Assembly (NCBI GenBank): GCA_947456185.1
Contig: CANGPW010000007.1
Coordinates: forward strand, 1-57,250
DNA: 57,250 nt
From: Bacteroidota bacterium
GTDB taxonomy: Bacteria > Bacteroidota > Bacteroidia > UKL13-3
Reading direction: 5' to 3'
In this document: positions 1 to 8,834 of the stretch, piece after piece
How the letters are laid out: every line of letters starts with the position of its first letter
Numbering within the stretch: position 1 is the first letter of the stretch
Notes under the pieces: model-generated
What the model saw: only the letters and a program-made list of their open reading frames with translations
Databases searched by the model: none
What the model was told of the DNA's origin: nothing
Translations under genes and position numbers: made by a program

Positions 1-3
1 AAA

Positions 4-2676
4 ATGAATAAAGATTATACATTACGCCTTTCGGGCTTAGAGCCATTAGTGATTACAAAAGAAACCAATTTTGTAAATGTGGGTGAGCGAACCAATGTAA
101 CGGGTTCAAAAATGTTCTTGCGATTAATTCGTGAAGGAAATTTTGAGGAAGCTTTAGCAGTTGCTCGTCAGCAGGTAGAAGGCGGTGCACAAATCATCGA
201 TATCAACATGGATGAGGGTATGATTGATGGAGAAGAATCAATGGTTCGCTTCTTGAATTTAATTGCATCGGAACCCGATATTTCACGCGTTCCAATTATG
301 ATTGATTCTTCGAAATGGGAAATTATAGAAGCAGGTTTAAAATGCGTGCAAGGTAAGTGCGTGGTAAATTCTATTTCTATGAAAGGTGGAGAAGAAGAAT
401 TTATTCGTCAGGCTAAAATTGTAAAACGTTTTGGAGCTGCAGTTATTGTGATGCTTTTTGATGAAAAAGGACAAGCAGATAACTATGAACGCAGAATAGA
501 AATTGCGGAACGCGCTTATAGGATTTTAACTGAAAAAGTTCATTTCCCAGCGGGTGATATTATTTTTGATCCAAACATTTTTCCTGTTGCCACCGGCATG
601 GAAGAACATAGAAAAAATGCGATTGATTTCTTTAACGGAACAAAATGGATCAAGGAAAATTTGCCAGGAGCAAAAATTAGTGGAGGTGTTTCAAATGTTT
701 CTTTCTCATTCAGGGGAAATGATAAGGTGCGTGAAGCCATGCACTCTGCATTTTTGTTTCATGCCATTAATCATGGAATGGATATGGGAATTGTAAACCC
801 AAGTCAGTTGGAAGTTTACAGCGAAATTGACAAAGAATTGTTAGAACATGTTGAAGATGTTTTGTTGGATAGGAGAGATGATGCTACTGAGAGATTACTT
901 GAATTAGCAGAGCGTGTAAAAGGTAAAGGAAAAGAAAATATCATAGACGAAGAATGGCGCAAAGGAACTGTGGAAGAGCGTTTAAGCCATGCGTTAATAA
1001 AAGGAATTGTTGAATTTGTAGAAGCTGACACCGAAGAAGCTAGGTTACAATATGAAAGACCATTACAAGTGATTGAAGGTCCGCTAATGGTTGGTATGAA
1101 TGTGGTTGGAGATTTGTTTGGATTGGGAAAAATGTTTTTGCCGCAGGTGGTTAAAAGTGCACGTGTAATGAAAAAAGCCGTTGCTGTTTTAATGCCTTAT
1201 ATGGAAGAAGAAAAACGTAAAAATGGAAATATGACTACCAACCAAGGCCGCATATTAATGGCAACGGTTAAAGGAGATGTGCATGATATTGGAAAAAATA
1301 TTGTGGGTGTAGTATTGGCATGTAATAACTATGAAATTATAGATATTGGTGTAATGGTTCCTGCTGATAAAATTTTGGAAGTAGCCATCAGAGAAAATGT
1401 GGATGTGATTGGTTTAAGTGGCTTGATTACCCCAAGTTTAGACGAAATGGTGCATGTGGCTAAAGAAATGGAACGTTTAGGAATGAAAATCCCTTTGTTA
1501 ATTGGCGGAGCCACTACAAGCCGTGCGCATACTGCTGTTAAAATAGATCCAGTTTATAGCGGGCCTGTAGTGCATGTTTTAGATGCAAGTAAAAGTGTAC
1601 CAGTAGCAGCAAGTTTAATTAGTCCTGACCAACGTGAAGCTACCGAAAAGAAATTTAAAGACGAATATGAACAGTTTAGAATTGATTATAAAAACCGTAA
1701 AAAAGACAAGAATTCGGTTGATTTAACAAAAGCCAGAGCCAATAAAATTCCGGTAAGTTTTGACAATATTGTAACACCTAAATTCTTAGGAACAAAAGTA
1801 TTTGATAATTTCCCGTTAGAAGAATTACGCCAACGAATAGATTGGACACCATTCTTTTTAACATGGGAATTGGTAGGTCGTTATCCAGCTATTTTTGATG
1901 ATGAAATAGTAGGTTTAGAATCAAAAAAATTGTTTGATGATGCAAACAATATGTTAGATAAAGTAATCAATGAAAAATTATTAAGGGCTCGTGGAGTCAT
2001 TGGTTTTTATGAAGCAAATTCAAATTGTGATGATGTAATTATTTCTAACAACGGACAACCAACAACTTTCAATTATTTGCGTCAGCAAGGAGAAAAAGCC
2101 GATGGTCAACCTTACTTATGTTTAGCTGATTTTGTGGCACCAAAAGAAAGTGGTAAGCAAGATTATTTGGGAATGTTTGCAGTAACTGCTGGTATTGGAA
2201 TTGAACCATTGGTAGAAGCTTTTGAAAAAGACCATGACGATTATAATAGCATTATGATTAAAGCCATTGCTGATAGATTGGCTGAAGCTTTTGCAGAAAA
2301 AATGCATGAATTGGTAAGAACAGAATATTGGGGTTTTGCGCCCAATGAGCAACTTACCGATGATGAAATTATACGTGAAAAATACAACAGTATTCGCCCT
2401 GCTCCAGGTTATCCTGCTTGCCCTGATCACACTGAAAAACGTAAGTTGTTTGATGTATTAAATGCAGAAAAAAATGCTGGAATTGTATTGACTGAAAACT
2501 TTGCCATGTATCCTGCATCGGCAGTAAGCGGATTTTATTTTGCGAACGATGCAAGCAAATATTTTGCAGTTGGTAAAATTCAAAAAGACCAAGTAGAAGA
2601 ATATGCCAAACGTAAAAATGTAAGCATTGATTACGTTGAAAAATGGATGTCTCCTAATTTGGGTTATGATAATTAG
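4..2676 (+). CDS. metH: Cobalamin-dependent methionine synthase, pterin/B12/AdoMet part (split MetH)
   Basis: This enzyme moves a methyl group from methyltetrahydrofolate via cobalamin to homocysteine in the cytoplasm. The 890 residues match MetH from its pterin-binding domain onward ([17 protein letters not shown] near the start). They continue with the cap and B12-binding domain carrying DVHDIG (D425, H427, G430) and the AdoMet reactivation domain with RPAPGYPAC from R798. The N-terminal homocysteine/zinc domain of about 340 residues is absent, which fits the two-gene MetH of many Bacteroidota; the missing half would lie just upstream, outside the window. Because only three bases precede the ATG, a longer reading frame cannot be excluded. 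The stop TAG is the first triplet of a 14-bp repeat. metF lies about 37 kb away rather than alongside. Confidence 0.95.
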   Translation: MNKDYTLRLSGLEPLVITKETNFVNVGERTNVTGSKMFLRLIREGNFEEALAVARQQVEGGAQIIDINMDEGMIDGEESMVRFLNLIASEPDISRVPIMIDSSKWEIIEAGLKCVQGKCVVNSISMKGGEEEFIRQAKIVKRFGAAVIVMLFDEKGQADNYERRIEIAERAYRILTEKVHFPAGDIIFDPNIFPVATGMEEHRKNAIDFFNGTKWIKENLPGAKISGGVSNVSFSFRGNDKVREAMHSAFLFHAINHGMDMGIVNPSQLEVYSEIDKELLEHVEDVLLDRRDDATERLLELAERVKGKGKENIIDEEWRKGTVEERLSHALIKGIVEFVEADTEEARLQYERPLQVIEGPLMVGMNVVGDLFGLGKMFLPQVVKSARVMKKAVAVLMPYMEEEKRKNGNMTTNQGRILMATVKGDVHDIGKNIVGVVLACNNYEIIDIGVMVPADKILEVAIRENVDVIGLSGLITPSLDEMVHVAKEMERLGMKIPLLIGGATTSRAHTAVKIDPVYSGPVVHVLDASKSVPVAASLISPDQREATEKKFKDEYEQFRIDYKNRKKDKNSVDLTKARANKIPVSFDNIVTPKFLGTKVFDNFPLEELRQRIDWTPFFLTWELVGRYPAIFDDEIVGLESKKLFDDANNMLDKVINEKLLRARGVIGFYEANSNCDDVIISNNGQPTTFNYLRQQGEKADGQPYLCLADFVAPKESGKQDYLGMFAVTAGIGIEPLVEAFEKDHDDYNSIMIKAIADRLAEAFAEKMHELVRTEYWGFAPNEQLTDDEIIREKYNSIRPAPGYPACPDHTEKRKLFDVLNAEKNAGIVLTENFAMYPASAVSGFYFANDASKYFAVGKIQKDQVEEYAKRKNVSIDYVEKWMSPNLGYDN

Positions 2677-2704
2677 TTGACCGTTGATAGTTGTCAGTTG
2701 ATAG
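2674..2704. repeat. TAGTTGTCAGTTGA-type tandem repeat at the metH stop
   Basis: Two 14-bp units (TAGTTGACCGTTGA at 2674-2687 and TAGTTGTCAGTTGA at 2688-2701) are followed by another TAG. The first TAG is the metH stop codon. The same unit recurs in inverted orientation at 2899-2940 and 33801-33828. Confidence 0.85.
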
Positions 2705-2710
2705 AAATTA

Positions 2711-2760
2711 CCGTCAGACGATTGTGCAAAGGTATGCATTGGCAAGGCGTCAGACGGTTA
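2711..2760. repeat. Short dispersed-repeat-like block with CGTCAGACG direct repeats
   Basis: CGTCAGACG occurs at 2712-2720 and 2748-2756 around a TGCATTGGCA core. The block is richer in G and C than its surroundings and resembles the AGACG/TGCATTGCA hairpin at 36693-36713. No gene is visible here; I read it as intergenic repeat material. Confidence 0.5.
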
Positions 2761-2807
2761 TTTGAATAACAAATATCGAATAAGAAATAAAGAATTTTAA
2801 AGAATTT

Positions 2808-2845
2808 AAGCTGCTTTGAACATTTGTTCAAGGCAGCTTTTTTTT
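2808..2845 (+). terminator. Rho-independent terminator after metH
   Basis: A 14-bp stem (2808-2821 pairs with 2826-2839, one G-U pair) with an ATTT loop is followed by a T run to 2845. It lies about 130 bases after the metH stop and reads in the metH direction. Confidence 0.85.
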
Positions 2846-2852
2846 AAGCTAT

Positions 2853-2872
2853 CCACGCCCTAAAGGACGTGG
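2853..2872. repeat. Small hairpin repeat CCACGCC...GACGTGG
   Basis: CCACGCC (2853-2859) and GACGTGG (2866-2872) form a stem around TAAAG. It sits in the spacer between metH and the DUF4249 gene, beside other repeat words. Confidence 0.45.
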
Positions 2873-2898
2873 CAACTATTAACTATTGTCCATGGTTA

Positions 2899-2940
2899 TC
2901 AACTGACAACTATCAACTGACAACTATCAACTGACAACTA
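2899..2940. repeat. Three tandem 14-bp units (TCAACTGACAACTA) ending in the DUF4249 stop
   Basis: Three perfect units occupy 2899-2912, 2913-2926 and 2927-2940. The last three bases are the complement of the TAG stop of the minus-strand lipoprotein gene, so the repeat supplies that stop codon. Confidence 0.9.
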
Positions 2941-3762
2941 TTTCACTTTATATCTTTTTCTCACCACATCGTAACAGGTAAAATAACCAATTACATTTGC
3001 TCCTACAACATTGGTAGGTAAGTTAGCTGGCGGTACTTTAAAAGGTCCTGGTGCACCCGATGTTTGTGTGTTATAAGCTTCAATAAAATCGTTCATGTTT
3101 TTATCGATAGAACGGAAAAGCAGAATTGATTCTTCCCCTTTTTGCAAACGGGTAAAAGGTAATTCAAAGGGATATTGTACACCAACTGGAGTTTGATCGC
3201 TATTGAATAAAATTCGTTGTTGGCCAAAAGAATCACGTTGAAGAATGGTATCAAATTTACCTAATTTAAAAAAAGTGTATTTAATTTTTGGTCTATCGTC
3301 AAAACCTAAGTAGTTAATTGTATATCCAGCTTTAAAAAAGCCTTCAGCCGGTTTGAAAACCTGAAAAATAGAATCTACTCTAAACATTGGGTCCAGCAAC
3401 GATTTAGCAGTATAAACACTTCCATTATTGTTAATAGTTAAATTATATACAGTTCCTGTAACTCCCACATAAGGTGATGGAGCTCTATAAATCCCGTTTC
3501 CAACATAAGGAAAGTTTATCCCATTTACATTTACGTTAGCACTGCTCACACTTGTATAAGGATCGGTTGAGTAATAATCGGCCGACATGGTCAATTTAAC
3601 ATACGAACTATCCATTTCGGTAGAGATTTCGGCTTCTACTACAAGCTTTTTTTCGATTGAGGGAAAATCTAATTTTATTTCTTCTTTGCACGATGCAATG
3701 GCAAATACAAATGCAAAAACTGTTATAATATTTTTGATTGTTTTCATTTTCGTTTTATTCAT
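2938..3762 (-). CDS. DUF4249 family lipoprotein paired with a TonB-dependent receptor
   Basis: A 274-residue predicted lipoprotein: an N-terminal hydrophobic stretch ends in the lipobox AIASC (Cys25), and the rest is beta-rich with a DUF4249-like pattern (LVVEAEIS near the start of the mature part). The start is chosen because the upstream receptor gene ends in TAATG, sharing one base with this ATG, which suggests translational coupling; a second Met at residue 6 is an alternative. DUF4249 proteins are typically encoded next to TonB-dependent receptors, as here, and are thought to act at the outer membrane; the ligand is unknown. The stop codon belongs to a tandem repeat. Confidence 0.85.
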   Translation of the reverse strand: MNKTKMKTIKNIITVFAFVFAIASCKEEIKLDFPSIEKKLVVEAEISTEMDSSYVKLTMSADYYSTDPYTSVSSANVNVNGINFPYVGNGIYRAPSPYVGVTGTVYNLTINNNGSVYTAKSLLDPMFRVDSIFQVFKPAEGFFKAGYTINYLGFDDRPKIKYTFFKLGKFDTILQRDSFGQQRILFNSDQTPVGVQYPFELPFTRLQKGEESILLFRSIDKNMNDFIEAYNTQTSGAPGPFKVPPANLPTNVVGANVIGYFTCYDVVRKRYKVK

Positions 3763-6158
3763 TAGAATTTGAAGTTATAAGTTACCGCAGGCACAAAAGT
3801 AAATAAGTACCATTTATTAACTATTGGCACATTGTCTCTAGAACTATAATCTAAGAAATAAGCATTTGCTCTGCCGTAAGCATTGTATAACGAAAACACC
3901 CAACTACCTTCAAAATTGCGTTTTTTAAAGTACCATAGCGGTTTTGCTTCTTTCTTTTTTTGGTTTAATGTTAATGATAAATCTAAGCGGTGGTAATCAG
4001 GAAAGCGAGCGCCATTTCTGGCACCATAAATTATACTTGGATTTTTGTCGTTAAAAAATGTAGTTCTGCTAGTGGCAGTAGTAAATGCTTCGCCAGTTGC
4101 ATAAACAAAACTAGTACCTACACTTACTCTTTTACTTATTTCTTGCGAAACTACAAGGGTAATATAATTGGTTCTATCAAATCTAAATGAATACCAATCA
4201 CCTTTATTTATATTATCTGCTTGTCGTTCTGATTTAGATAAAGCGTAACTTAACCAACCTGTAGTTTTTCCTTTTTGTTTTCTTAAAAAAAACTCTAAAC
4301 CATAAGCTCTTCCTTGGCCCGCTACTATCTGTCCTTCTATTGCTTCATTGAATTGAATATCGGCACCATCACGTAATTCCACGGTATTTTTCATCCATTT
4401 GTAATAAGCTTCTACCGAAAATTCTAAAGTGTTTTCATTGAAATTTTTAAAATAACCTAAAGCCACTTGGTCGCTCATTTGTGGTTTGATATAATTGTCG
4501 GAAGGAGTCCAGAATTCTTGACCAATAGATGCAGTTACATTTTGAATTAAATGCATGTATTGGAACATTCTGTTATACGAAGTTTTAATAGAATTGCTTG
4601 AGTTCAATAAATAAGTAAAATTAACTCGTGGTTCAAATCCGTAATTGGTTTTATAAATTTGTCCTGAGCTATAATTGGTATAAGGATTATTTACATCAAA
4701 ACTATTTTGCTTAATAGCACCATTATCTATAAAAGTTGGTGAACCATTTAAATAGTTAATACTTCTTCCTTCTCCAATATTTGAAAATACAGAAACGCGC
4801 CCTCCATATTCAATGGTGGCTCTTTTTCCAAATTTATATATATGACTGGCATAATAATCTTGTTCAAAAGCTCGTTTTGTTGGTAAATTTGCAGCACTAA
4901 TGATTGATTCAACTGTTATTGGAGTTCTGTTTCCAGGTTCAAACACATAATAATTTTGTTTTGTACCAAACTTTAAACTGCTTTTAGGAGTTATAAAATA
5001 ATTCCCGTCTATTTTTAAATTCAGGTCATTGATATAATTGGTTCTGGTAAAGTTTAAATTTTTAGCAATATTTAAATCAAAATTATAATCATACCTGCTA
5101 AAAGCAACAGTGGTATTTACAAAAAGCTTGCTATTAAATATATGATTCCAACGTGCTGTTGTAGTAAAATTGCCCCATCCAAAACCTAATATTCCTCCGA
5201 CTCCAAGTTTATCTCGTCCGTAATATGCCGACAGAAAAATTTTATCTTTATCACTTAACGTGTAATTTAGTTTTACATTTAAATCGCCAAAGTAAGCTGT
5301 AGTTCCATCTAATTGAGAACTTAAAGGAAAAAATATATCATAATAACTTCTTCTACCAGAAATCATGAATGACGATTTATTTTTTACAATGGGTCCTTCT
5401 AAAGTTAGGCGTGAGGAAAGTAAACCAATACCACCCGAAGCACTAAAGTTTTTAGAATTACCATCTTTCATTCTCACATCTAAAACCGATGCCAAACGTC
5501 CGCCATATTGTGCGGGAATACCACCTTTATATATTTCAAAATCCTTGATAGCATCACCATTAAATACTGAAAAGAAACCCAATACGTGCGAAGGATTATA
5601 AACTACCGCTTCGTCTAGTAAAACTAAGTTATGGTCAATATTTCCACCACGAACGATGAAATTTGAACTTCCATCGCCAGCAGCTTGTACGCCAGGTAAA
5701 AGTTGAATGGCTTTAATAATATCAACCTCACCTAATAACAAAGGAATTTTCTTTACTTCCTTGATATCCAACTTCACCACACTCATTTTATTTTGTTCTA
5801 CATTTTTTGCTGTAGGTTTATCAGAATTAATGGCTACTTCTTTTAATTGTTTATCCGATTCTTTCAATTCAATCTTTAGCTTTTGATCGGCAGATAAATC
5901 TACTATTTTCCTAATACTTTCGTATCCTATGTATGAAAAAACGATTGAATATTTCCCTGTAGGTAAGCTCAATGAATAAAAACCATAGCTATTGGTAAAA
6001 GTTCCTGTTTTTAATTCTTCGGCATATACACTTGCACCCACAAGTTCTTCTCCAGTTTTTGAATCTTTCAATTCACCACTTAAGGTATGGTTTTTCTTTT
6101 GTGAAAAGGCAGTTGTTGAAATGGCTATTAACAAAAGGATTAAAATATTTTTTTTCAT
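3762..6158 (-). CDS. TonB-dependent receptor with N-terminal carboxypeptidase-D-like domain
   Basis: A 798-residue outer-membrane receptor. It has a signal peptide (first 20 residues, ending AFSQ), a CarboxypepD_reg-like beta-sandwich (about residues 24-105), a plug domain (about 125-230, with LPGVQAAGDGSSNFIVRGG), and a long beta-barrel ending in the C-terminal aromatic residue typical of outer-membrane proteins. Such receptors import substrates using the TonB proton-motive system. The downstream DUF4249 gene overlaps by one base, so the two form a unit. The substrate cannot be read from the sequence; no SusD partner is present, so this is not a classical polysaccharide-utilisation pair. Confidence 0.93.
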   Translation of the reverse strand: MKKNILILLLIAISTTAFSQKKNHTLSGELKDSKTGEELVGASVYAEELKTGTFTNSYGFYSLSLPTGKYSIVFSYIGYESIRKIVDLSADQKLKIELKESDKQLKEVAINSDKPTAKNVEQNKMSVVKLDIKEVKKIPLLLGEVDIIKAIQLLPGVQAAGDGSSNFIVRGGNIDHNLVLLDEAVVYNPSHVLGFFSVFNGDAIKDFEIYKGGIPAQYGGRLASVLDVRMKDGNSKNFSASGGIGLLSSRLTLEGPIVKNKSSFMISGRRSYYDIFFPLSSQLDGTTAYFGDLNVKLNYTLSDKDKIFLSAYYGRDKLGVGGILGFGWGNFTTTARWNHIFNSKLFVNTTVAFSRYDYNFDLNIAKNLNFTRTNYINDLNLKIDGNYFITPKSSLKFGTKQNYYVFEPGNRTPITVESIISAANLPTKRAFEQDYYASHIYKFGKRATIEYGGRVSVFSNIGEGRSINYLNGSPTFIDNGAIKQNSFDVNNPYTNYSSGQIYKTNYGFEPRVNFTYLLNSSNSIKTSYNRMFQYMHLIQNVTASIGQEFWTPSDNYIKPQMSDQVALGYFKNFNENTLEFSVEAYYKWMKNTVELRDGADIQFNEAIEGQIVAGQGRAYGLEFFLRKQKGKTTGWLSYALSKSERQADNINKGDWYSFRFDRTNYITLVVSQEISKRVSVGTSFVYATGEAFTTATSRTTFFNDKNPSIIYGARNGARFPDYHRLDLSLTLNQKKKEAKPLWYFKKRNFEGSWVFSLYNAYGRANAYFLDYSSRDNVPIVNKWYLFTFVPAVTYNFKF

Positions 6159-6257
6159 TGAGTTTTTTAAAATTGTAATATTAATGAGGTTTAGCTATGG
6201 CTAAATTTGTTCTGTTTTATTTTTGATATTAATTAACAATATTTTTGTTAAATTGTT

Positions 6258-7088
6258 TTACAAACTTTTTTTTTCAAAAGGAACATCAAACACCAATCCT
6301 CCTTCAACCATAAATGTGTAAGAACTAAATGTATGAGTAGCACGTCCAACAGCATCTTTACCCAATTCGGTGCTTAAATAATTGGCAAAAGCATATTGGA
6401 AAGATGGTTGTATAAACAGATATTTCAAAAAGCTTATTCTTGTTGCAATGCTTGCTCCTGCTACAAAACCATGAATTCTGAATCTACCTTCATTTCTGTC
6501 ACCTAAAATGGTAGAAATGGAATAAGAAACTAAAGGTCCAACTCCCACTTTTCCTAATAAATCAAAGGTTACATATTTGTTTTTGTATAATTGGTGTGTT
6601 TTTACCAAATTTAACATCAAATAATTATTGCCATTGGTATGCTGCAAATGAATAAAATCGGGAGTTACAAAAGTGTCTTTATCAATTGTGTTTCCATTAA
6701 TTTGTCCAGTAATATGCATGCTTGCATTGTCGTTAACTACATATTTTAAATGATCCCAACTTAATTCTATTCCAAGTTTTCTTTTATTGTTAAATAAATA
6801 ACCAATGTGAAAATTATACTGAGGAATTGTTAAATCATTAGATAAAAATTGTTGTAAACCATCAGTAAAACCAGGTTTATCGTGTGCAGCAGCATTTATT
6901 AATACAAAATCATAATTTGCTGTGGTGGTGTTTTTAAAATGAATATCGCTATTTGAATAAGATTCCCTGTTATAACCCCAACTAAAATAGGCTGTTCCTT
7001 TTTTTGAATTTGTTTTGTTTTGCTGTGCAATTGAATTGTTTAAAGTAAAAAATACTAAACAAATCAATAAAATTAGAATCTTTTTCAT
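6258..7088 (-). CDS. Outer-membrane beta-barrel protein, function unknown
   Basis: A 276-residue protein starting at the Met at 7088, giving a clean signal peptide (MKKILILLICLVFF... ending SIAQ). The frame is open upstream to 7157, but that longer start lies inside the 7137-7168 terminator hairpin, so it is rejected. The mature part alternates aromatic and polar residues in short strands (GTAYFSWGYNRESY at the start, FMVEGGLVFDVPF near the end), as in small outer-membrane barrels. I do not recognise a catalytic motif. It follows the cytochrome lipoprotein gene, but the hairpin between them suggests separate transcription. Confidence 0.7.
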   Translation of the reverse strand: MKKILILLICLVFFTLNNSIAQQNKTNSKKGTAYFSWGYNRESYSNSDIHFKNTTTANYDFVLINAAAHDKPGFTDGLQQFLSNDLTIPQYNFHIGYLFNNKRKLGIELSWDHLKYVVNDNASMHITGQINGNTIDKDTFVTPDFIHLQHTNGNNYLMLNLVKTHQLYKNKYVTFDLLGKVGVGPLVSYSISTILGDRNEGRFRIHGFVAGASIATRISFLKYLFIQPSFQYAFANYLSTELGKDAVGRATHTFSSYTFMVEGGLVFDVPFEKKSL

Positions 7089-7136
7089 TGTTTGATTTTG
7101 GGTGTGCGAATATAATTTTTTATATGATTTGAACAT

Positions 7137-7168
7137 AAAAAAAGCAGATGATTTCATCTGCTTTTTTT
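7137..7168. terminator. Symmetric (bidirectional) terminator hairpin
   Basis: GCAGATGA (7144-7151) and TCATCTGC (7154-7161) form a perfect stem, flanked by seven A on one side and seven T on the other. On the minus strand it lies just after the cytochrome gene ending at 7188 and before the outer-membrane gene starting at 7088. Confidence 0.88.
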
Positions 7169-7187
7169 ATTATAATGTAAAGTGAAA

Positions 7188-7577
7188 TTATTTCAATGAA
7201 ACAATCCAATTAGCAATTTTCAATGCTTCTTCCTTGGGAACATTTGGTAATCCAATCATTGGTGTTTGGTAATCAGGCCAGTTGCTAGGTTTTGGTTTGT
7301 ATATTAATTCTACAATTTGCTCAGGAGTATAATTGCGTTTTGCTACTTCTACATAAGCGGGTCCTACCACTTTTTCGTTAGCATTATGGCAAGTTAAACA
7401 AGTGTTTTTTGACAATAATTCATTGATGTCGGCAGGAACCTCAATTTCAGCAGTTGCGTCTGGAGTTGTTGCGTCTAAAGTAGTTGGAGTTTCAGTTGAA
7501 TTAGAGTTAGTGCTTCCACCTGAACAAGCAGCTATAAATAATGCTGCAAATGATAATACGATAGTTACTTTTTTCAT
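7188..7577 (-). CDS. c-type cytochrome lipoprotein (c551-like)
   Basis: A 129-residue lipoprotein carrying one haem c. The signal peptide ends in a lipobox (FIAAC, Cys18), then a Ser/Thr-rich linker, then a class I cytochrome domain with CLTCH at residues 60-64 and a probable axial Met107 in TPMIG. Such proteins pass electrons in the periplasm or at the outer membrane. I prefer the ATG at 7577 to the upstream in-frame ATG at 7595 because a TAAATTTG -7 element overlaps the latter and only the shorter form has a standard signal peptide. Neighbouring genes do not reveal its partner; another cytochrome c domain occurs in the NirK fusion at 47.7-49.1 kb. Confidence 0.88.
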   Translation of the reverse strand: MKKVTIVLSFAALFIAACSGGSTNSNSTETPTTLDATTPDATAEIEVPADINELLSKNTCLTCHNANEKVVGPAYVEVAKRNYTPEQIVELIYKPKPSNWPDYQTPMIGLPNVPKEEALKIANWIVSLK

Positions 7578-7592
7578 TATTTTTTTAGGATG

Positions 7593-7600
7593 CAAATTTA
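7593..7600 (-). promoter_or_regulatory. Bacteroidota-type -7 element (TAAATTTG) for the cytochrome gene
   Basis: The minus strand reads TAAATTTGCATCC here, matching TAnnTTTG, 15 bases before the chosen ATG. I do not see a well-spaced -33 TTG/TTTG, so this is a partial match. Confidence 0.4.
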
Positions 7601-8268
7601 TTTCTTAATCAACTTAATAAAACATGAGTTTAAACAATCGAACTACAAACAAAAATTATATTTTGGCACTTTATATTATTAAAAAATTTTACAACTTTAT
7701 GAACTTTGAAAAGTTTAATAGGAAATAGAAAAAAGAATATTATTTGGTAAAAGTTGAACCAGTAGCAAATAAATTTTTTAGATACAATTCTAGTCAATAA
7801 AATAAAAATTAATTTATTGTAATTTCCTAGTGTATATGCAATACTTAATTCCAAAACATTGATTAAAAATTAAATATATTTTTATTTTATATTGTTAATA
7901 ATGTCAATCTTTTAGCCTTAAATTGAATTTTTGAAATACGTTTTTAATATTTTTCGCTTAAAATGATTTAAAACTTTAACCTAATTATACTTTCTATTTT
8001 TCAATAATAATTTGATTTCAATTTTATATTGGTTCAAAGGTTCAAGGATGTAATCAAACTAATATAATATATTAATTTATTATGATTTACATGGTTTGTA
8101 TTATTTTTTACAACATCATTTATTCGTAGAAATTTCAAATTTAAATAATCTCGTTTTAAAAATTGGACATAGCGACATTTTATGTAAATAACTGTAAAAA
8201 TATAATAGTTAGTAATAACTTTAATTTGAACCAATAAAAATACTTTAAAATATTAATTCAGTCTTCGA
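7601..8268. other. Long AT-rich spacer upstream of the exopolysaccharide locus
   Basis: No convincing gene. Open frames on the minus strand here (about 66 and 74 codons) are low-complexity and lack family features. An 11-bp inverted repeat, ATTGGTTCAAA at 8028-8038 and TTTGAACCAAT at 8225-8235, brackets about 190 bases; it could be regulatory or chance. Confidence 0.5.
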
Positions 8269-8802
8269 ATGAAAAACTTATTTAAGCTATTAGGATTATT
8301 TCTGTTTTTGGCTTTGCAGCAAAATGTTTATGCGCAAAAAAATACCAATGATAACATTATTGATCCTAAAATGGATATTGAAGAATTTTTGCCCCCATTG
8401 GATTCTTTGTTTGAAATTGGTTTAAGAAACTATCCATTAGTTAAGTTAGAAATTGCTCAAGCTAAATTATTAAAGAAAGAAGTTCTGGAAATAGCTAAAA
8501 TTGAAATCGAGGTTAAAATATTTAATTATAAAAAAGAGTTAGCAGATTGTTATACTAATTTAATAGGTGCTCAAAAAATTTTTAAAGTTAGAAATGAAGA
8601 TTTATTTGTTCAAAAAATTGCATGCGATGTAGCAGAAAAAGAATACAGAGAAGGCGTTATAAAAATTGCAGAATATGCACGTCAGCGTAATGCAATGACA
8701 AATTCAATGGCTGCTCATGAAGATGCGAAAAGAGATTATATCAATTACTTTGAAAGGCTTCAAGTAATTTTAGGAGTAAAATTTAATAAAATAACACGTT
8801 AA
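8269..8802 (+). CDS. Short TolC-like periplasmic/outer-membrane helical protein
   Basis: A 177-residue exported protein: signal peptide about residues 1-22 (ending VYAQ), then long amphipathic helices with heptad spacing. The pattern around residues 50-65 (GLRNYPLVKLEIAQAK) and the ending (YFERLQVILG) resemble one half of a TolC-type outer-membrane factor. Full TolC proteins are about 400-500 residues with two such halves and barrel strands; this one has a single helical hairpin and no evident barrel strands. It sits 32 bases before a Wzz/GumC-like gene and probably belongs to the exopolysaccharide unit, perhaps as a periplasmic collar or adaptor. The function is inferred from context only. 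Confidence 0.65.
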   Translation: MKNLFKLLGLFLFLALQQNVYAQKNTNDNIIDPKMDIEEFLPPLDSLFEIGLRNYPLVKLEIAQAKLLKKEVLEIAKIEIEVKIFNYKKELADCYTNLIGAQKIFKVRNEDLFVQKIACDVAEKEYREGVIKIAEYARQRNAMTNSMAAHEDAKRDYINYFERLQVILGVKFNKITR

Positions 8803-8834
8803 GGGTAGTAATAAAAAATTTAAAATATTAGCAT

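Noticed and set aside
2899-2940. Possible CRISPR array
   Set aside because: Contiguous 14-bp units without spacers and no cas genes nearby.
7089-7157. Longer start for the outer-membrane barrel gene
   Set aside because: The upstream ATG sits inside the terminator hairpin, and the internal start gives a clean signal peptide.
7630-8234. Minus-strand frames of 74 and 66 codons in the spacer
   Set aside because: Low-complexity AT-rich translation with no motif, no start context and no family resemblance.
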